Assembly: GCA_943370025.1 (NCBI GenBank)
Contig: CALRPI020000003.1
Location: forward strand, 65,359-129,358
Direction of reading: 5' to 3'
Length of the DNA stretch: 64,000 nt
DNA from: JAAUUE01 sp943370025
GTDB taxonomy: Bacteria > Cyanobacteriota > Cyanobacteriia > Cyanobacteriales > JAAUUE01
Shown in pieces: positions 1 through 8,036 of the stretch. Below the pieces are notes generated by a model, which saw nothing but the letters and a program-made list of their open reading frames with translations, was not told the origin of the DNA and did not search any database. The position numbers and the translations under genes are program-made. Each line of letters begins with the position of its first letter. Position 1 is the first letter of the stretch.

Positions 1-137
1 GCCATACCTTGCCCTAAAACTACACAGCTAATTAACATCACTAGGATTAATACCAACTTAGTCCAGAGTCTTTTCCAGTTAATTGGTTGATTAATTGGTT
101 GATTGATTTGCTGGTTAATTTGCCATTTAAATATCAT
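1..137 (-). CDS. N-terminal fragment of a membrane-anchored protein downstream of MoxR
   Basis: The reading frame starts at an ATG whose bases overlap the TGA stop of the MoxR gene (ATGA overlap) and runs off the window edge. The 45 visible residues begin MIFKWQIN, carry an Asn/Gln/Pro-rich stretch with a repeated QPIN unit, and then a single hydrophobic segment (LVLILVMLISCVVLG). Genes placed directly after moxR often encode DUF4350, DUF58 or DUF4129 membrane proteins of the same complex. A DUF4350-type protein is my best guess from position and the N-terminal anchor, but the domain itself lies outside the window. Confidence 0.6.
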   Translation of the reverse strand, partial: MIFKWQINQQINQPINQPINWKRLWTKLVLILVMLISCVVLGQGM

Positions 138-1039
138 ATAGCCACCGTCCTGAGTAAGCGATCGACCACTATCTTAGCCCGTTTGCCCCCCGCCGGAATC
201 AGGCGATGACAGAGAACGTAGGGAGCAAGCAATTTGACATCATCAGGAATTGTGTAGTCTCTACCCCTTAGGAAGGCGAAGGCTTGGGCAGTTTTTTGTA
301 GAGCTACGGTTCCCCGTGGACTCACGCCGAGGGTAATTTCTTCATCTTCCCGTGAGGCACGGACTAAGTTGACTATATATTGTTGCAAAGATAGCTCCAC
401 CTTAACTTGACTAACGAGATTTCTCAGTTCTTGGATTTCTCCTAGAGATAGACAGGATTTGATGGCAGTTAGTTGCCGATTTTCTTGATGCATTTGTAGC
501 ATTGCCAGTTCTTCCTCTGCGGTGGGATAGCCCAAACTGAGGGAAAGAATGAAACGATCCATTTGTGCTTCTGGCAGAGGAAATGTGCCTTGATATTCGA
601 TCGGGTTCTGGGTGGCAATCACAAAAAACGGACTGGGGACAAGGCGAGATTGATTATCGATCGTCACCTGCTTTTCTTCCATCACTTCCAGCAGAGCCGA
701 CTGGGTGCGGGGCGTGGCGCGGTTGATTTCATCGGTGAGGAGAATATTGTTAAACACGGGTCCGGGCAGAAATTCAAATTCCCGGCTGTTGGGGTTCCAG
801 ATATTTGTCCCGGTAATATCCGTGGGTAATAGGTCTGGAGTGCATTGAATTCTGCCAAAAGTCCCGGCGATCGACTTAGCCAAACTTTTCGCCAACAGAG
901 TCTTCCCCACCCCCGGAACATCTTCTAGTAATACATGCCCCCCGGCTAACATAGCCACAATCACCAGTTCGATCGCTTCTGCCTTACCAACAATAGTCTG
1001 TCCTAGGTTCGCCGTGAGTTGGGTAATTTTTTCTTGCAT
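134..1039 (-). CDS. MoxR family AAA+ ATPase
   Basis: A 301-residue MoxR-type AAA+ ATPase. The Walker A motif DVPGVGKT lies at residues 40-47, the Walker B motif ILLTDE at 99-104, and the sensor region with ATQNPIE follows. The C-terminal lid domain contains GVSPRGT, typical of the family. MoxR ATPases act as chaperones that remodel or insert metal centres in partner proteins, often with a VWA/DUF58 protein encoded beside them. The stop overlaps the next gene by 4 nt, so the two are likely translationally coupled. No good ribosome binding site precedes the ATG. The substrate cannot be told from this window. Confidence 0.93.
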   Translation of the reverse strand: MQEKITQLTANLGQTIVGKAEAIELVIVAMLAGGHVLLEDVPGVGKTLLAKSLAKSIAGTFGRIQCTPDLLPTDITGTNIWNPNSREFEFLPGPVFNNILLTDEINRATPRTQSALLEVMEEKQVTIDNQSRLVPSPFFVIATQNPIEYQGTFPLPEAQMDRFILSLSLGYPTAEEELAMLQMHQENRQLTAIKSCLSLGEIQELRNLVSQVKVELSLQQYIVNLVRASREDEEITLGVSPRGTVALQKTAQAFAFLRGRDYTIPDDVKLLAPYVLCHRLIPAGGKRAKIVVDRLLRTVAI

Positions 1040-1049
1040 AATTTTTTAT

Positions 1050-1877
1050 TTAAGATAGCTGAGTCGGATCAATCCCCAATTCCCGGAGTTTTGCTGCTAA
1101 TAGCTGTTTTGAATTACGTTCTTGCTCAAGTTCTGTTGTCACTTGTTCAACCTGTTGGCGTTCCTGCTCTGCCCGCTGACGTTCCTGTTCAGCCCGTTGA
1201 TTTTCTAATTCAGTGCGTTGCCGCTCCTGCTCCACTAGTTCCCTCCCCCAACACAATAGATTTCCTGAACTGTCCCACCACCGGAGCCAATTAGCGGTTA
1301 TATCTATTTTTTTGCCCCACCAAACCCCCAGATACAAGCCAATCTCTTCAATCCAGTACCGATTATTAGTATCGGCTGTCTGCTGCTGATAACCCTCTAT
1401 TCCTAAGCAGTATACCTTTAGAACTCCTGAAGCGGGATGAAAAATGACATAGACAGGAACTTGGAGAATTTGCTCATAGAAATACCACTTACCGTAGGGA
1501 TAGTAGGGGCTAAGGTCATATTCCCCGCCATTGGTGTGGGAGATAAATTCCATAACTATAGTTGGCACAGCCCCTTCTGCATGGGGAGTATAGCTACGGC
1601 GAATGCTGCCTTCCGGAATTGGTCGAGTTTCCCTGACCCATACCCAGTCTGGAGCTTTGACAATTGTATTCTCTTCCACATTGGCGCAAAGTCCAAAGTT
1701 TGTAGCAACTATATGTGCCTCTAGGATCAGTCCAGCTAATTCCAAAGATTCACGCAGGGCTGCGGCTAGGAGGGGTTGGAGGTTATTGTCCACGGGGTCA
1801 TCAGGAAGAATAAAATCATCTGGGAGAATCTCCCAAGTAATATTGGGTAAGGGGTGACGGAGTTGGGTATAGGTCAT
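1050..1877 (-). CDS. Uma2 family (DUF820) endonuclease-like protein with coiled-coil tail
   Basis: A 275-residue protein. The first 200 residues match the Uma2/DUF820 fold, a PD-(D/E)XK nuclease-like family greatly expanded in cyanobacteria: APDWVW, an RRSYTPHAEG loop, the IVMEFIS strand and the PYGKWYFYEQILQVPVYVIF block. A coiled coil of about 70 residues follows, built from repeated Glu-Arg-Gln units. It is a close paralogue of the gene ending at 8031: the starts (MTYTQL) and the tails (LRELGIDPTQLS versus LRELGIDPNQLT) are nearly the same. The biological role of Uma2 proteins is not established; nuclease activity is inferred from the fold. Confidence 0.88.
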   Translation of the reverse strand: MTYTQLRHPLPNITWEILPDDFILPDDPVDNNLQPLLAAALRESLELAGLILEAHIVATNFGLCANVEENTIVKAPDWVWVRETRPIPEGSIRRSYTPHAEGAVPTIVMEFISHTNGGEYDLSPYYPYGKWYFYEQILQVPVYVIFHPASGVLKVYCLGIEGYQQQTADTNNRYWIEEIGLYLGVWWGKKIDITANWLRWWDSSGNLLCWGRELVEQERQRTELENQRAEQERQRAEQERQQVEQVTTELEQERNSKQLLAAKLRELGIDPTQLS

Positions 1878-1884
1878 GACTGGT

Positions 1885-2901
1885 TTAGTGATGAACTTTG
1901 TTTGTCATTATAGTTAATCTTACTACTTCGGCATCTTTGGCTATCTGGGCTTTGAGGGCATCAAGGGAAGGGAATTTTTGTTCGGGGCGGAGAAATTCGA
2001 CTAGCTCGACAATCAGGGTTTTGCCATACAAATCTCCCCGCCAGTCTAGCAAATGTACTTCTACCGTGGGGATTTTCTCTTGGTTACCATCGGGTTTAAC
2101 AGTCGGGCGAACTCCCACATTCATCACACCGGGTAATCGCTGATCCCCCAACAGAACCACTACTGCATAAACTCCATACTTGGGCAGGAATTTATCTAGG
2201 GGAATATCTAGATTTGCTGTCGGGAAGCCGATCGTTCTGCCTAGTTGTTTACCTTGAATGACTACTCCCTGCAAAGTGTAAGCACGTCCCAAGAGGATAT
2301 TAGCAGTACGGATATGTCCCAAAGCCAGATGATGGCGAATGCTGGAGGAAGAGACGCGGGGATACTCATGGCTGGAATGGTTGCTGGGTGAATTTGGTTC
2401 TAGGTCTGGGGGAATATTTAGGTTTTGCAGAGGAATTATTTTGGTGGAGACATTGTGGGTACTTGCCAATCGTTCTAAGTCTTGGGCATTGCCAGCGCGA
2501 TCGCACCCAAAATGAAAATTTGCCCCCACGCTGACTTGAACTGATTGGAGTTGCTTGACCAAAATTTCTGCCACAAATTCAGCCGGGGTTAGGGCAGCAA
2601 GTTTTTGGTTAAAGGGCAGTAAAACTATCTGCTCCAGACCCAAACTTTCTAGATAGGCAATTTTCTCTGGCAGGGGAGTGAGGAGATTGTGGGCAGCACC
2701 AGAAAAAAACTGCCGGGGATGGGGATGAAAGGTAACTAAGGTGCTGTAGACATGGGGCAGAGAGCTACTTATAGATTTATTGAGAGATTTATCAAGGGCT
2801 GCTGTAATCACTAAATTATGCCCTCGATGAATGCCGTCAAAGTTACCGAGAGCGATCGCCGTTGGCGTTTTAATTGTGGTCAAATCAAAAATTACTTGCA
2901 C
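1885..2901 (-). CDS. ribF: Bifunctional riboflavin kinase / FAD synthetase
   Basis: A 338-residue RibF that makes FMN from riboflavin and then FAD from FMN. The N-terminal FAD synthetase (nucleotidyltransferase) domain shows GNFDGIHRGH at residues 18-27 and the HPHP strand further on. The C-terminal riboflavin kinase domain has GFPTANLDIP and the GVMNVGVRPT segment. Length is slightly above the usual 300-320 because of a Ser/Pro-rich linker near residue 175. It has the same orientation as the downstream Uma2 gene, 7 nt away, although the two functions are unrelated. FAD-dependent enzymes are numerous in this window. Confidence 0.96.
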   Translation of the reverse strand: MQVIFDLTTIKTPTAIALGNFDGIHRGHNLVITAALDKSLNKSISSSLPHVYSTLVTFHPHPRQFFSGAAHNLLTPLPEKIAYLESLGLEQIVLLPFNQKLAALTPAEFVAEILVKQLQSVQVSVGANFHFGCDRAGNAQDLERLASTHNVSTKIIPLQNLNIPPDLEPNSPSNHSSHEYPRVSSSSIRHHLALGHIRTANILLGRAYTLQGVVIQGKQLGRTIGFPTANLDIPLDKFLPKYGVYAVVVLLGDQRLPGVMNVGVRPTVKPDGNQEKIPTVEVHLLDWRGDLYGKTLIVELVEFLRPEQKFPSLDALKAQIAKDAEVVRLTIMTNKVHH

Positions 2902-3023
2902 ACTTTACATTTTGACACAAACTGCCCCCAATTTTCCCCAAGGTATTACCGTGTTAGCGAAGCGTAACGCACTTACAAATTATGTATTACCATGAAAAAG
3001 CCCCTAAATTCTCAGGAGTTTCT

Positions 3024-3938
3024 ATGCTTAATCACTGTCCAGAAAGCCTTGTGGAAATGGTTACTCAAAAAAAGCATCCCACCATGTACGATCTACCTAG
3101 CGAGTATGTAGGAGATGCAGGAATGCCCGATGAATTTCATCCGATTCAATCATTATTTTTGTCGGCGACTTTTCAAACTCCTCGTTACGACCCCAGTGAA
3201 ATTTTTACTGTTACAGATATCAATCTCTACTACAACTTAGAACACCCACTTTGGTACAAAAGACCAGACTGGATGGGAGTAGTGGGGGTCGATCGCTTTT
3301 ATGGGGGAGTTGATCTGCGGGCAAGTTATGTGGTGTGGGATGAGGGAGTCAACCCGTTTATTATTGTAGAACTCCTCTCTGATGGAACAGAAAAGGAAGA
3401 CCTCGGAGAAACTACCACTAAAACTCCTGCAAATGGACAAAAGCAATCTCCCCCCGGCAAATGGCAAGTTTATGAAAAAATCCTCCAAGTTCCTTACTAC
3501 GTAGTATTTAGCAAGTCTGAGCAATATTTTCGAGCTTTTAGACTAGTGGAGGGGAGCTATACAGAGATAGATTTACCGACACCAAAACTTTGGATCCCTG
3601 AGTTGGAGATTGGCTTAGGGTTATGGGATGGAGAACATTCTGGATTACGGCGCTTGTGGTTACGCTGGTATGATGCAGCAGGTAATTGGCTACCCACGGA
3701 GGCGGAACGAGAGCAAAGGAAGACTGAACTAGAGCGGCAAAGAGGAGAGTTAGAACGGCAGCGAGCAGAACAGGAATCTCAGCGAGCAGAGCAGGAATCT
3801 CAACGAGCAGAACAGGAATCTCAGCGAGCAGAGCAGGAATCTCAACGAGCAGAGAGGGCTGAGAGAGAACTAGAGGCTCTCCGGCAGCAATTAAGAGCCG
3901 CAGGAATTAGACAGGAGGAATTGCCCCCTACCAACTAA
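3024..3938 (+). CDS. Uma2 family (DUF820) endonuclease-like protein with heptad-repeat tail
   Basis: A Uma2-type protein of about 300 residues. Core features include MPDEFHPIQ, the RPDWMGVVG strand, an ASYVVWDEG loop, the IIVELLSDGTE strand and the KWQVYEKILQVPYYVVF block. The tail contains four perfect seven-residue units (QRAEQES) coded by 21-bp tandem repeats, so a coiled coil is expected. I chose the ATG at 3024 because AGGAG lies 6 nt upstream; an in-frame ATG at 2982 would add 14 residues and one at 3057 would remove 11. It belongs to a different Uma2 subgroup from the copies ending at 1050 and 8031. Confidence 0.85.
   Translation: MLNHCPESLVEMVTQKKHPTMYDLPSEYVGDAGMPDEFHPIQSLFLSATFQTPRYDPSEIFTVTDINLYYNLEHPLWYKRPDWMGVVGVDRFYGGVDLRASYVVWDEGVNPFIIVELLSDGTEKEDLGETTTKTPANGQKQSPPGKWQVYEKILQVPYYVVFSKSEQYFRAFRLVEGSYTEIDLPTPKLWIPELEIGLGLWDGEHSGLRRLWLRWYDAAGNWLPTEAEREQRKTELERQRGELERQRAEQESQRAEQESQRAEQESQRAEQESQRAERAERELEALRQQLRAAGIRQEELPPTN
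3759..3850 (+). repeat. 21-bp in-frame tandem repeat encoding QRAEQES heptads
   Basis: Four copies of a 21-bp unit (starts 3759, 3780, 3801, 3822) and a partial fifth lie inside the Uma2 gene. Copies differ at only one or two bases, alternating between two variants. Such arrays change copy number by slippage; each unit adds exactly one coiled-coil heptad. Confidence 0.9.
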
Positions 3939-3959
3939 GACTTCAGAAATTAATTTGGC

Positions 3960-4050
3960 AGGACTTACGCATTTGGAAGTTGTTGCAGGCGCGGAGCGCC
4001 TGCAACAACTTTCAAAACTCTCGATAATTCGTTGAGAATGCGTAAGTTCT
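3960..4050. repeat. Palindromic repeat family A, copy A1
   Basis: Ends AGGACTTACGCA and TGCGTAAGTTCT form terminal inverted repeats. Between them lie a perfect hairpin (GTTGTTGCAGGCGC / GCGCCTGCAACAAC) and the family segment TCGATAATTCGTTG. It looks like a non-coding miniature element. Other copies are at 11592, 22648, 49556, 54006 and 60427. Confidence 0.8.
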
Positions 4051-4059
4051 ATTTGGTAG

Positions 4060-4131
4060 TCATGCATTGTCATGGGGTGTAGGGTGCAAAGCACAACACC
4101 ACGACCTAAAGCATTACTTTGCAGCAGCACC
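4060..4131. repeat. Palindromic repeat family E, copy E1
   Basis: The segment starts AGTCATGCATTGTCATGG and contains a hairpin around GGGTGC-AAAGCAC, ending near AAAGCATTACTTTGCAG. It matches the segment at 21180-21257 at both ends, with a different central stem. The direct pairing of two distant copies supports a mobile or dispersed repeat. Confidence 0.6.
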
Positions 4132-4133
4132 AT

Positions 4134-4519
4134 TGATTTTTATAATTTCAAAAAATAATTTAAAAAACTTCCCGGATTTTCCGAAATCCCCTCCAACCAA
4201 GTTGAAGTCTTTGGATAGTCCCAAATAATACCCAAAAAACCCAATTTCCAGAAATCTGCCCTATAGCTCACAAATCTTGACAAATTAGCCCAAAATCGTG
4301 TTAATTTGATCGAGACAAAGCTATCTGAGCCAAGGCTTGATTCTAGACTAAAGCATTACTGCTTTAGTGTAGGAAACAACCAAGCCCTAGGCTATAATGC
4401 CGAAAACTGGCAAAAATACCTAGTGGGTGTCCTCAAATCTGGCGCTACTTTGAGGTATCCTAATATCTGAAACATTAAGTTCGTTAGCGCTAAAGAAATC
4501 AAAACATTGAGGTAAGTTC
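4134..4519 (+). promoter_or_regulatory. Long AT-rich leader with candidate promoter for the Gly/Ala-rich protein
   Basis: No gene is visible here. A candidate sigma-70 promoter has TTGACA at 4277-4282 and GTTAAT at 4300-4305 with a 17-bp spacer. A second possible -10 (TATAAT) sits at 4393-4398, and an inverted repeat CTAAAGCA...TGCTTTAG lies around 4347-4366. If the first promoter is used, the leader exceeds 200 nt. The promoter is read from consensus only. Confidence 0.35.
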
Positions 4520-6946
4520 TTGACTATGTCTGAACAAAAATATCCATTAAAATTAGCTCTCTTGGTAGCAGCCGCTGCGGCTCTTGCTGTCGGGACAAGC
4601 TTTGAACAATCCGCTTCTGCTCAAGTAACTGCAACAGGTACACCCGGTGTTGCTGGTGCTTCTGGTATTGCTGGTGGTGCTGGCGGTAACGCTGATGCTT
4701 TTGGTAACTCCACTGTTCCTGCTGCTACTGCTACTGCTGGTGCTGGTGGTGCTGGTGGTAATGCAATTACTATTACGATCCCGACTGAACTACTTCCCTT
4801 CCTTCCTGCTGGCGTAACTGCTGGACAAGCTGGTGGTGCTGGTGGTGCAGCCACTGCAACTGGTGGCACTGGTGGTGCAGCCACTGCAACTGGTGGTGCT
4901 GGTGGTGCTGGTGGTATTGGTGGTGTTGGTGCTTCCAACACGACTGCTCCAGCCTTCTCCACTACTGATGCTATAGATGGTACAGCTGGTAACTCTGGCA
5001 GCCAAGGCTTTGCTGGTGGTGCTGGTGGTGCTGGTGGTGCTGCTACAGCAACTGGTGGTAGCAGTCCTACTTCTGCTGGTGGTGCTGCGGTAGCTACCGG
5101 CGGTGCTGGTGCTTCTGGTGGTACTGGTGGCAAGGGTGGTGCTGGTGGTGTCGGCGGTAGGGCTGGTACTGTTCCTGTACCTGCTGGTGGTGGAAATGAT
5201 GGTGCCGTCGGTGCTGCTGGTACCGCTGGTGCTTCTGCTAGTGTTGCAAATACTGTAATCACTCCAGCAACAGCCGGTACTAATGGTGGTGACGGTACTC
5301 CCGGTGCATCTGGGAGAACTGGCGGCGTTGGCGGTGCTGGTGGTGCTGGCGGTATCGGTGGTGCTGGTGGTGCTGGTGCAACTGCTACTGCGATCGGTGG
5401 TGCTGGACTACTTGGTGGTTCTGCAACTGCAACTGGTGGTGCTGGTGGTACTGGTGGTACTGGTGGTACTGGTGGTACTGGTGGTACCGGTGGCCAAGGT
5501 GGCGATTCCTTAACCAAAGGTGGTGCTGGTGGTAATGGTGGTACCGGCGGTATCAGTGCTGTAAACGGCAGTAACGCTGGTGCTGGTGGCTTTGGCGGTA
5601 TGGGTGGCAACGGTGGTGCTCCCGGAAGCGGTGGTGCTGGTGGTGCTGGTGGTGCTGGCGGCTTAGGTGGTGCTGGTGGTGCTGGTGGTGCTGCTACTGC
5701 GATCGGCGGTAAATCCTTCAGTACTTCTACTGCCAAAGGCTCTGGCTTTGCTGGTGGTTCTGCCTTCGCCCGTGGTGGTGCTGGTGGTGCCGGCGGTGCT
5801 CCCGGCAACGGTGGCGTAGGCGGTGTCGGTGGTGCCAATGGTGTTAGTGGTGGACCTGGTGGCGCTGGTGGAAACGGTGGTGTTGGTGGTGCTGGCAACC
5901 TTGCGACGGCAACACCAGTAGCTGGTGGTAACGGTGGTAATGCCGGTAATGCTGGCAACGCTGGTGGTGCTGGTGCTGCTGCTGCCATGGCTGGTGGTGG
6001 TACTGGTGGTAATGGTGGTGCTGGCGGTTTTACTGCTACTGCAAACTTAGCCGCTGCTGCTTCCTTGCCCGGTGCTAACGGTGTCGTAGGTGCTGGTAGT
6101 GGTGCTGGTGGCGATGGTGGTGCTGCCTATGCTAAGGGTGGTCGTGCTGGACGTAAGGGTCCTGGTGGCGCGATCGGCGGCATGGGTGGTTCTGCTACTG
6201 CGATCGGTGGTGCTGGTGGAACTCCTTTTAACGCTAGCCTCTCTGCTGGCGGTAAAGGTGGTGATGCTACTGCGATCGGCGGTAAGGGCTTCGGCGGCTC
6301 TACTGGTGGTTTTGCTAGAGCTACTGGTGGTGCTGGTACGAAGGGTACTACTGGCGGTGCTGGTGGTGCTGCTACCGCAGTCGGCGGCTTCGGCGGACGG
6401 AGCATGGCTCCCGGAACTGGCTCCACTGCTGGTGGTGCGATCGCCCTTGGTGGTGCTGGTGGTGCTTCCACAGTTGGCGACGGTGGTGCTGGTGGTGAGG
6501 CTACTGCAATCATCCGCAAAGGCAAACTACCTAGTGCGATTAGCTCTACCTTTGCCTTTGCTGCTGGTGGTGCTGGTGGTGCTGGTGTAACTGCTGGTGG
6601 TGCTGGTGGTAACGCAAGCCTAACCTTCAAGAAGTCCAAGCTAACTCAAGCTGCCTTTGAAGATAGATTTGCTGCTGGTACTGGCGGTCCTCTCGTAGTT
6701 GGTGGTGCTGGTGGTTCTGCTACTGCTGGTGTTGGTGGTGCTGGTGGTTCTGCTACCCTCACGATCGGTGCTGCTGGTGCTGGACTAACTGTTCCCGGTA
6801 TGGCTGCAACTGGTCTCAACGGTGGTGCTGGTGGTCAGCTCTTCGTTCGCGGCGGTCTGCTCCTAGTCCAAGGTGGTGCTGGTGGTTCTGGTGGTGGTGC
6901 CAACGGTGCTGGTGGTGCTGGTGGTTCCGCTTCCTTCATGTTCTAA
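4520..6946 (+). CDS. Secreted Gly/Ala-repeat (PGRS-style) protein
   Basis: An 806-808 residue protein with a signal peptide (KYPLK followed by a hydrophobic LALLVAAAAALAVG core and a likely cut after SASA). The rest is almost entirely irregular GGAGG, GGTGG and ATA(I/T)GG triplet repeats, coded mainly by GGT and GCT. Short non-repetitive islands interrupt it, including a basic IIRKGKLP stretch and an FKKSKLTQAAFEDRF stretch. It ends SASFMF with no visible anchor or sorting signal. Composition resembles PE_PGRS domains and other glycine-rich surface proteins, but no homology is claimed. GAGG at 4509 sits 7 nt before a TTG at 4520; an ATG in frame at 4526 is the other possible start. It is a monocistronic gene ending in two hairpins. 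Confidence 0.85.
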   Translation: MTMSEQKYPLKLALLVAAAAALAVGTSFEQSASAQVTATGTPGVAGASGIAGGAGGNADAFGNSTVPAATATAGAGGAGGNAITITIPTELLPFLPAGVTAGQAGGAGGAATATGGTGGAATATGGAGGAGGIGGVGASNTTAPAFSTTDAIDGTAGNSGSQGFAGGAGGAGGAATATGGSSPTSAGGAAVATGGAGASGGTGGKGGAGGVGGRAGTVPVPAGGGNDGAVGAAGTAGASASVANTVITPATAGTNGGDGTPGASGRTGGVGGAGGAGGIGGAGGAGATATAIGGAGLLGGSATATGGAGGTGGTGGTGGTGGTGGQGGDSLTKGGAGGNGGTGGISAVNGSNAGAGGFGGMGGNGGAPGSGGAGGAGGAGGLGGAGGAGGAATAIGGKSFSTSTAKGSGFAGGSAFARGGAGGAGGAPGNGGVGGVGGANGVSGGPGGAGGNGGVGGAGNLATATPVAGGNGGNAGNAGNAGGAGAAAAMAGGGTGGNGGAGGFTATANLAAAASLPGANGVVGAGSGAGGDGGAAYAKGGRAGRKGPGGAIGGMGGSATAIGGAGGTPFNASLSAGGKGGDATAIGGKGFGGSTGGFARATGGAGTKGTTGGAGGAATAVGGFGGRSMAPGTGSTAGGAIALGGAGGASTVGDGGAGGEATAIIRKGKLPSAISSTFAFAAGGAGGAGVTAGGAGGNASLTFKKSKLTQAAFEDRFAAGTGGPLVVGGAGGSATAGVGGAGGSATLTIGAAGAGLTVPGMAATGLNGGAGGQLFVRGGLLLVQGGAGGSGGGANGAGGAGGSASFMF

Positions 6947-6954
6947 ATCTGTTT

Positions 6955-6977
6955 AGCTCACCCCTCTGGGGTGAGCT
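6955..6977 (+). terminator. Hairpin after the Gly/Ala-rich gene
   Basis: A perfect 10-bp stem AGCTCACCCC / GGGGTGAGCT with a 3-nt loop lies 9 nt after the stop codon. It is not followed by a long T run, so it may act with the stronger hairpin at 7006. Confidence 0.6.
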
Positions 6978-7005
6978 TCTAAGCTTATTTAGCTCATCTA
7001 AAACT

Positions 7006-7040
7006 AAAAGCCTGACTCCTTCCGGGGGTCGGGCTTTTGT
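7006..7040 (+). terminator. Rho-independent terminator
   Basis: The stem AAAAGCCTGACTCC / GGGGGTCGGGCTTTT (two G-T pairs) is followed by TTTTGT. This is a standard intrinsic terminator that closes the single-gene unit of the Gly/Ala-rich protein. Confidence 0.85.
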
Positions 7041-7119
7041 CTATTCTTATTATTTTCAATAGGGTTACAAGTCCTCGATTTTGGCAAAATAGCTATAATT
7101 ATAGCTGGTGCCGCTTTGA

Positions 7120-7178
7120 TTAGGACGTTTTTGAGGGCTTCGACTTCGCTCAGCCCTCAAAAACGTCCCCGTCCTAAC
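7120..7178. repeat. Inverted repeat with the shared TTCGACTTCGCTCAGC loop
   Basis: TAGGACGTTTTTGAGGGC pairs with GCCCTCAAAAACGTCC, with the loop TTCGACTTCGCTCA. The same loop wording is found in members of repeat families A and B, which suggests shared modules. The element abuts the Uma2 gene and would supply codons to the longer start at 7183. Confidence 0.65.
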
Positions 7179-7224
7179 TAGAATGGTGCTTGCTATATCT
7201 GCAAAGACGATCGCTCAACTAGCC

Positions 7225-8031
7225 ATGACCTATACCCAACTCCACCCATCCCGACCGGTAATTACTTGGGAAATTCTCCCCGCAGACTTTATCTTACCCG
7301 ACGATCCCGTGGAAAATAACCTCCAACCCCTCCTCGCTGCTGCTCTCCGGGAATCTCTAGAGTTAGCAGGCTTAATCCTTCTAGCAGATGTAATTGCTAC
7401 AAATTTTGGACTCTGTGCCAAGGTAGATAATAAAACAGTAGTCAAGGCTCCAGATTGGCTATGGATTCGGGATGTGCCAGAAATTCCAGAGGGAAAGATT
7501 CGTCGCAGCTACACTCCCCACGCCGAAGGACCAGTCCCCCTAATTGTGATGGAGTTTATCTCGGAAACAGAAGGACAGGAATATTCATTTAATCCCCATT
7601 ATCCCTATGGAAAATGGTATTTTTATGAGCAAATCTTGCAAGTACCTTTTTATGTAATCTTCCATCCCTACACTGGAGAGCTAGATGTGTATCGATTACA
7701 GGAAAATAGGTATCGCAAACAGATCGCCGATGAGCATGGTCGCCATTGGTTACCAGAGTTTGGTTTATTTTTAGGAGTATGGCAGGGTAACAGAGGATTA
7801 ATGACTGCTAACTGGCTGCGTTGGTGGAATAGCTCAGGGAATCTCCTGCTATGGGGAAAGGAATTAGTAGAGCAGGTACAACAACAGTTAGAACAGGAAC
7901 GTCAACGGGCTGAACAAGAACAGCAGCGATCGCTCCAAATGTCCACAGAACTTGAGCAAGAGCGTCACACACGAGAATTGTTAGCAGAAAAACTCCGGGA
8001 ATTAGGAATTGATCCCAATCAATTAACCTAA
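7225..8031 (+). CDS. Uma2 family (DUF820) endonuclease-like protein with coiled-coil tail
   Basis: A 268-residue paralogue of the gene at 1050-1877, sharing MTYTQL at the start, TWEILPADFILPDDPVENN, the RRSYTPHAEGPVP loop, the PYGKWYFYEQILQVPFYVIF block and the C-terminal LRELGIDPNQLT. A Gln/Glu/Arg coiled coil occupies roughly residues 220-255. I chose ATG 7225 because it aligns with the paralogue's start; an upstream ATG at 7183 would add 14 residues partly drawn from the adjacent repeat. The Uma2 fold is PD-(D/E)XK-like; its cellular role is unknown. Confidence 0.87.
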   Translation: MTYTQLHPSRPVITWEILPADFILPDDPVENNLQPLLAAALRESLELAGLILLADVIATNFGLCAKVDNKTVVKAPDWLWIRDVPEIPEGKIRRSYTPHAEGPVPLIVMEFISETEGQEYSFNPHYPYGKWYFYEQILQVPFYVIFHPYTGELDVYRLQENRYRKQIADEHGRHWLPEFGLFLGVWQGNRGLMTANWLRWWNSSGNLLLWGKELVEQVQQQLEQERQRAEQEQQRSLQMSTELEQERHTRELLAEKLRELGIDPNQLT

Positions 8032-8036
8032 TCTTC

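Noticed and set aside
4621..5988. A 455-residue Pro/Ala-rich frame on the minus strand, and similar Val/Leu-rich or Pro-rich frames at 5283-5513, 6090-6590 and 6127-6639
   Set aside because: These are shadows of the GGT/GCT repeat in the real gene: the complement of Gly-Ala codons gives Pro and Ala, and the shifted frame gives Val and Leu. No start signals or families fit.
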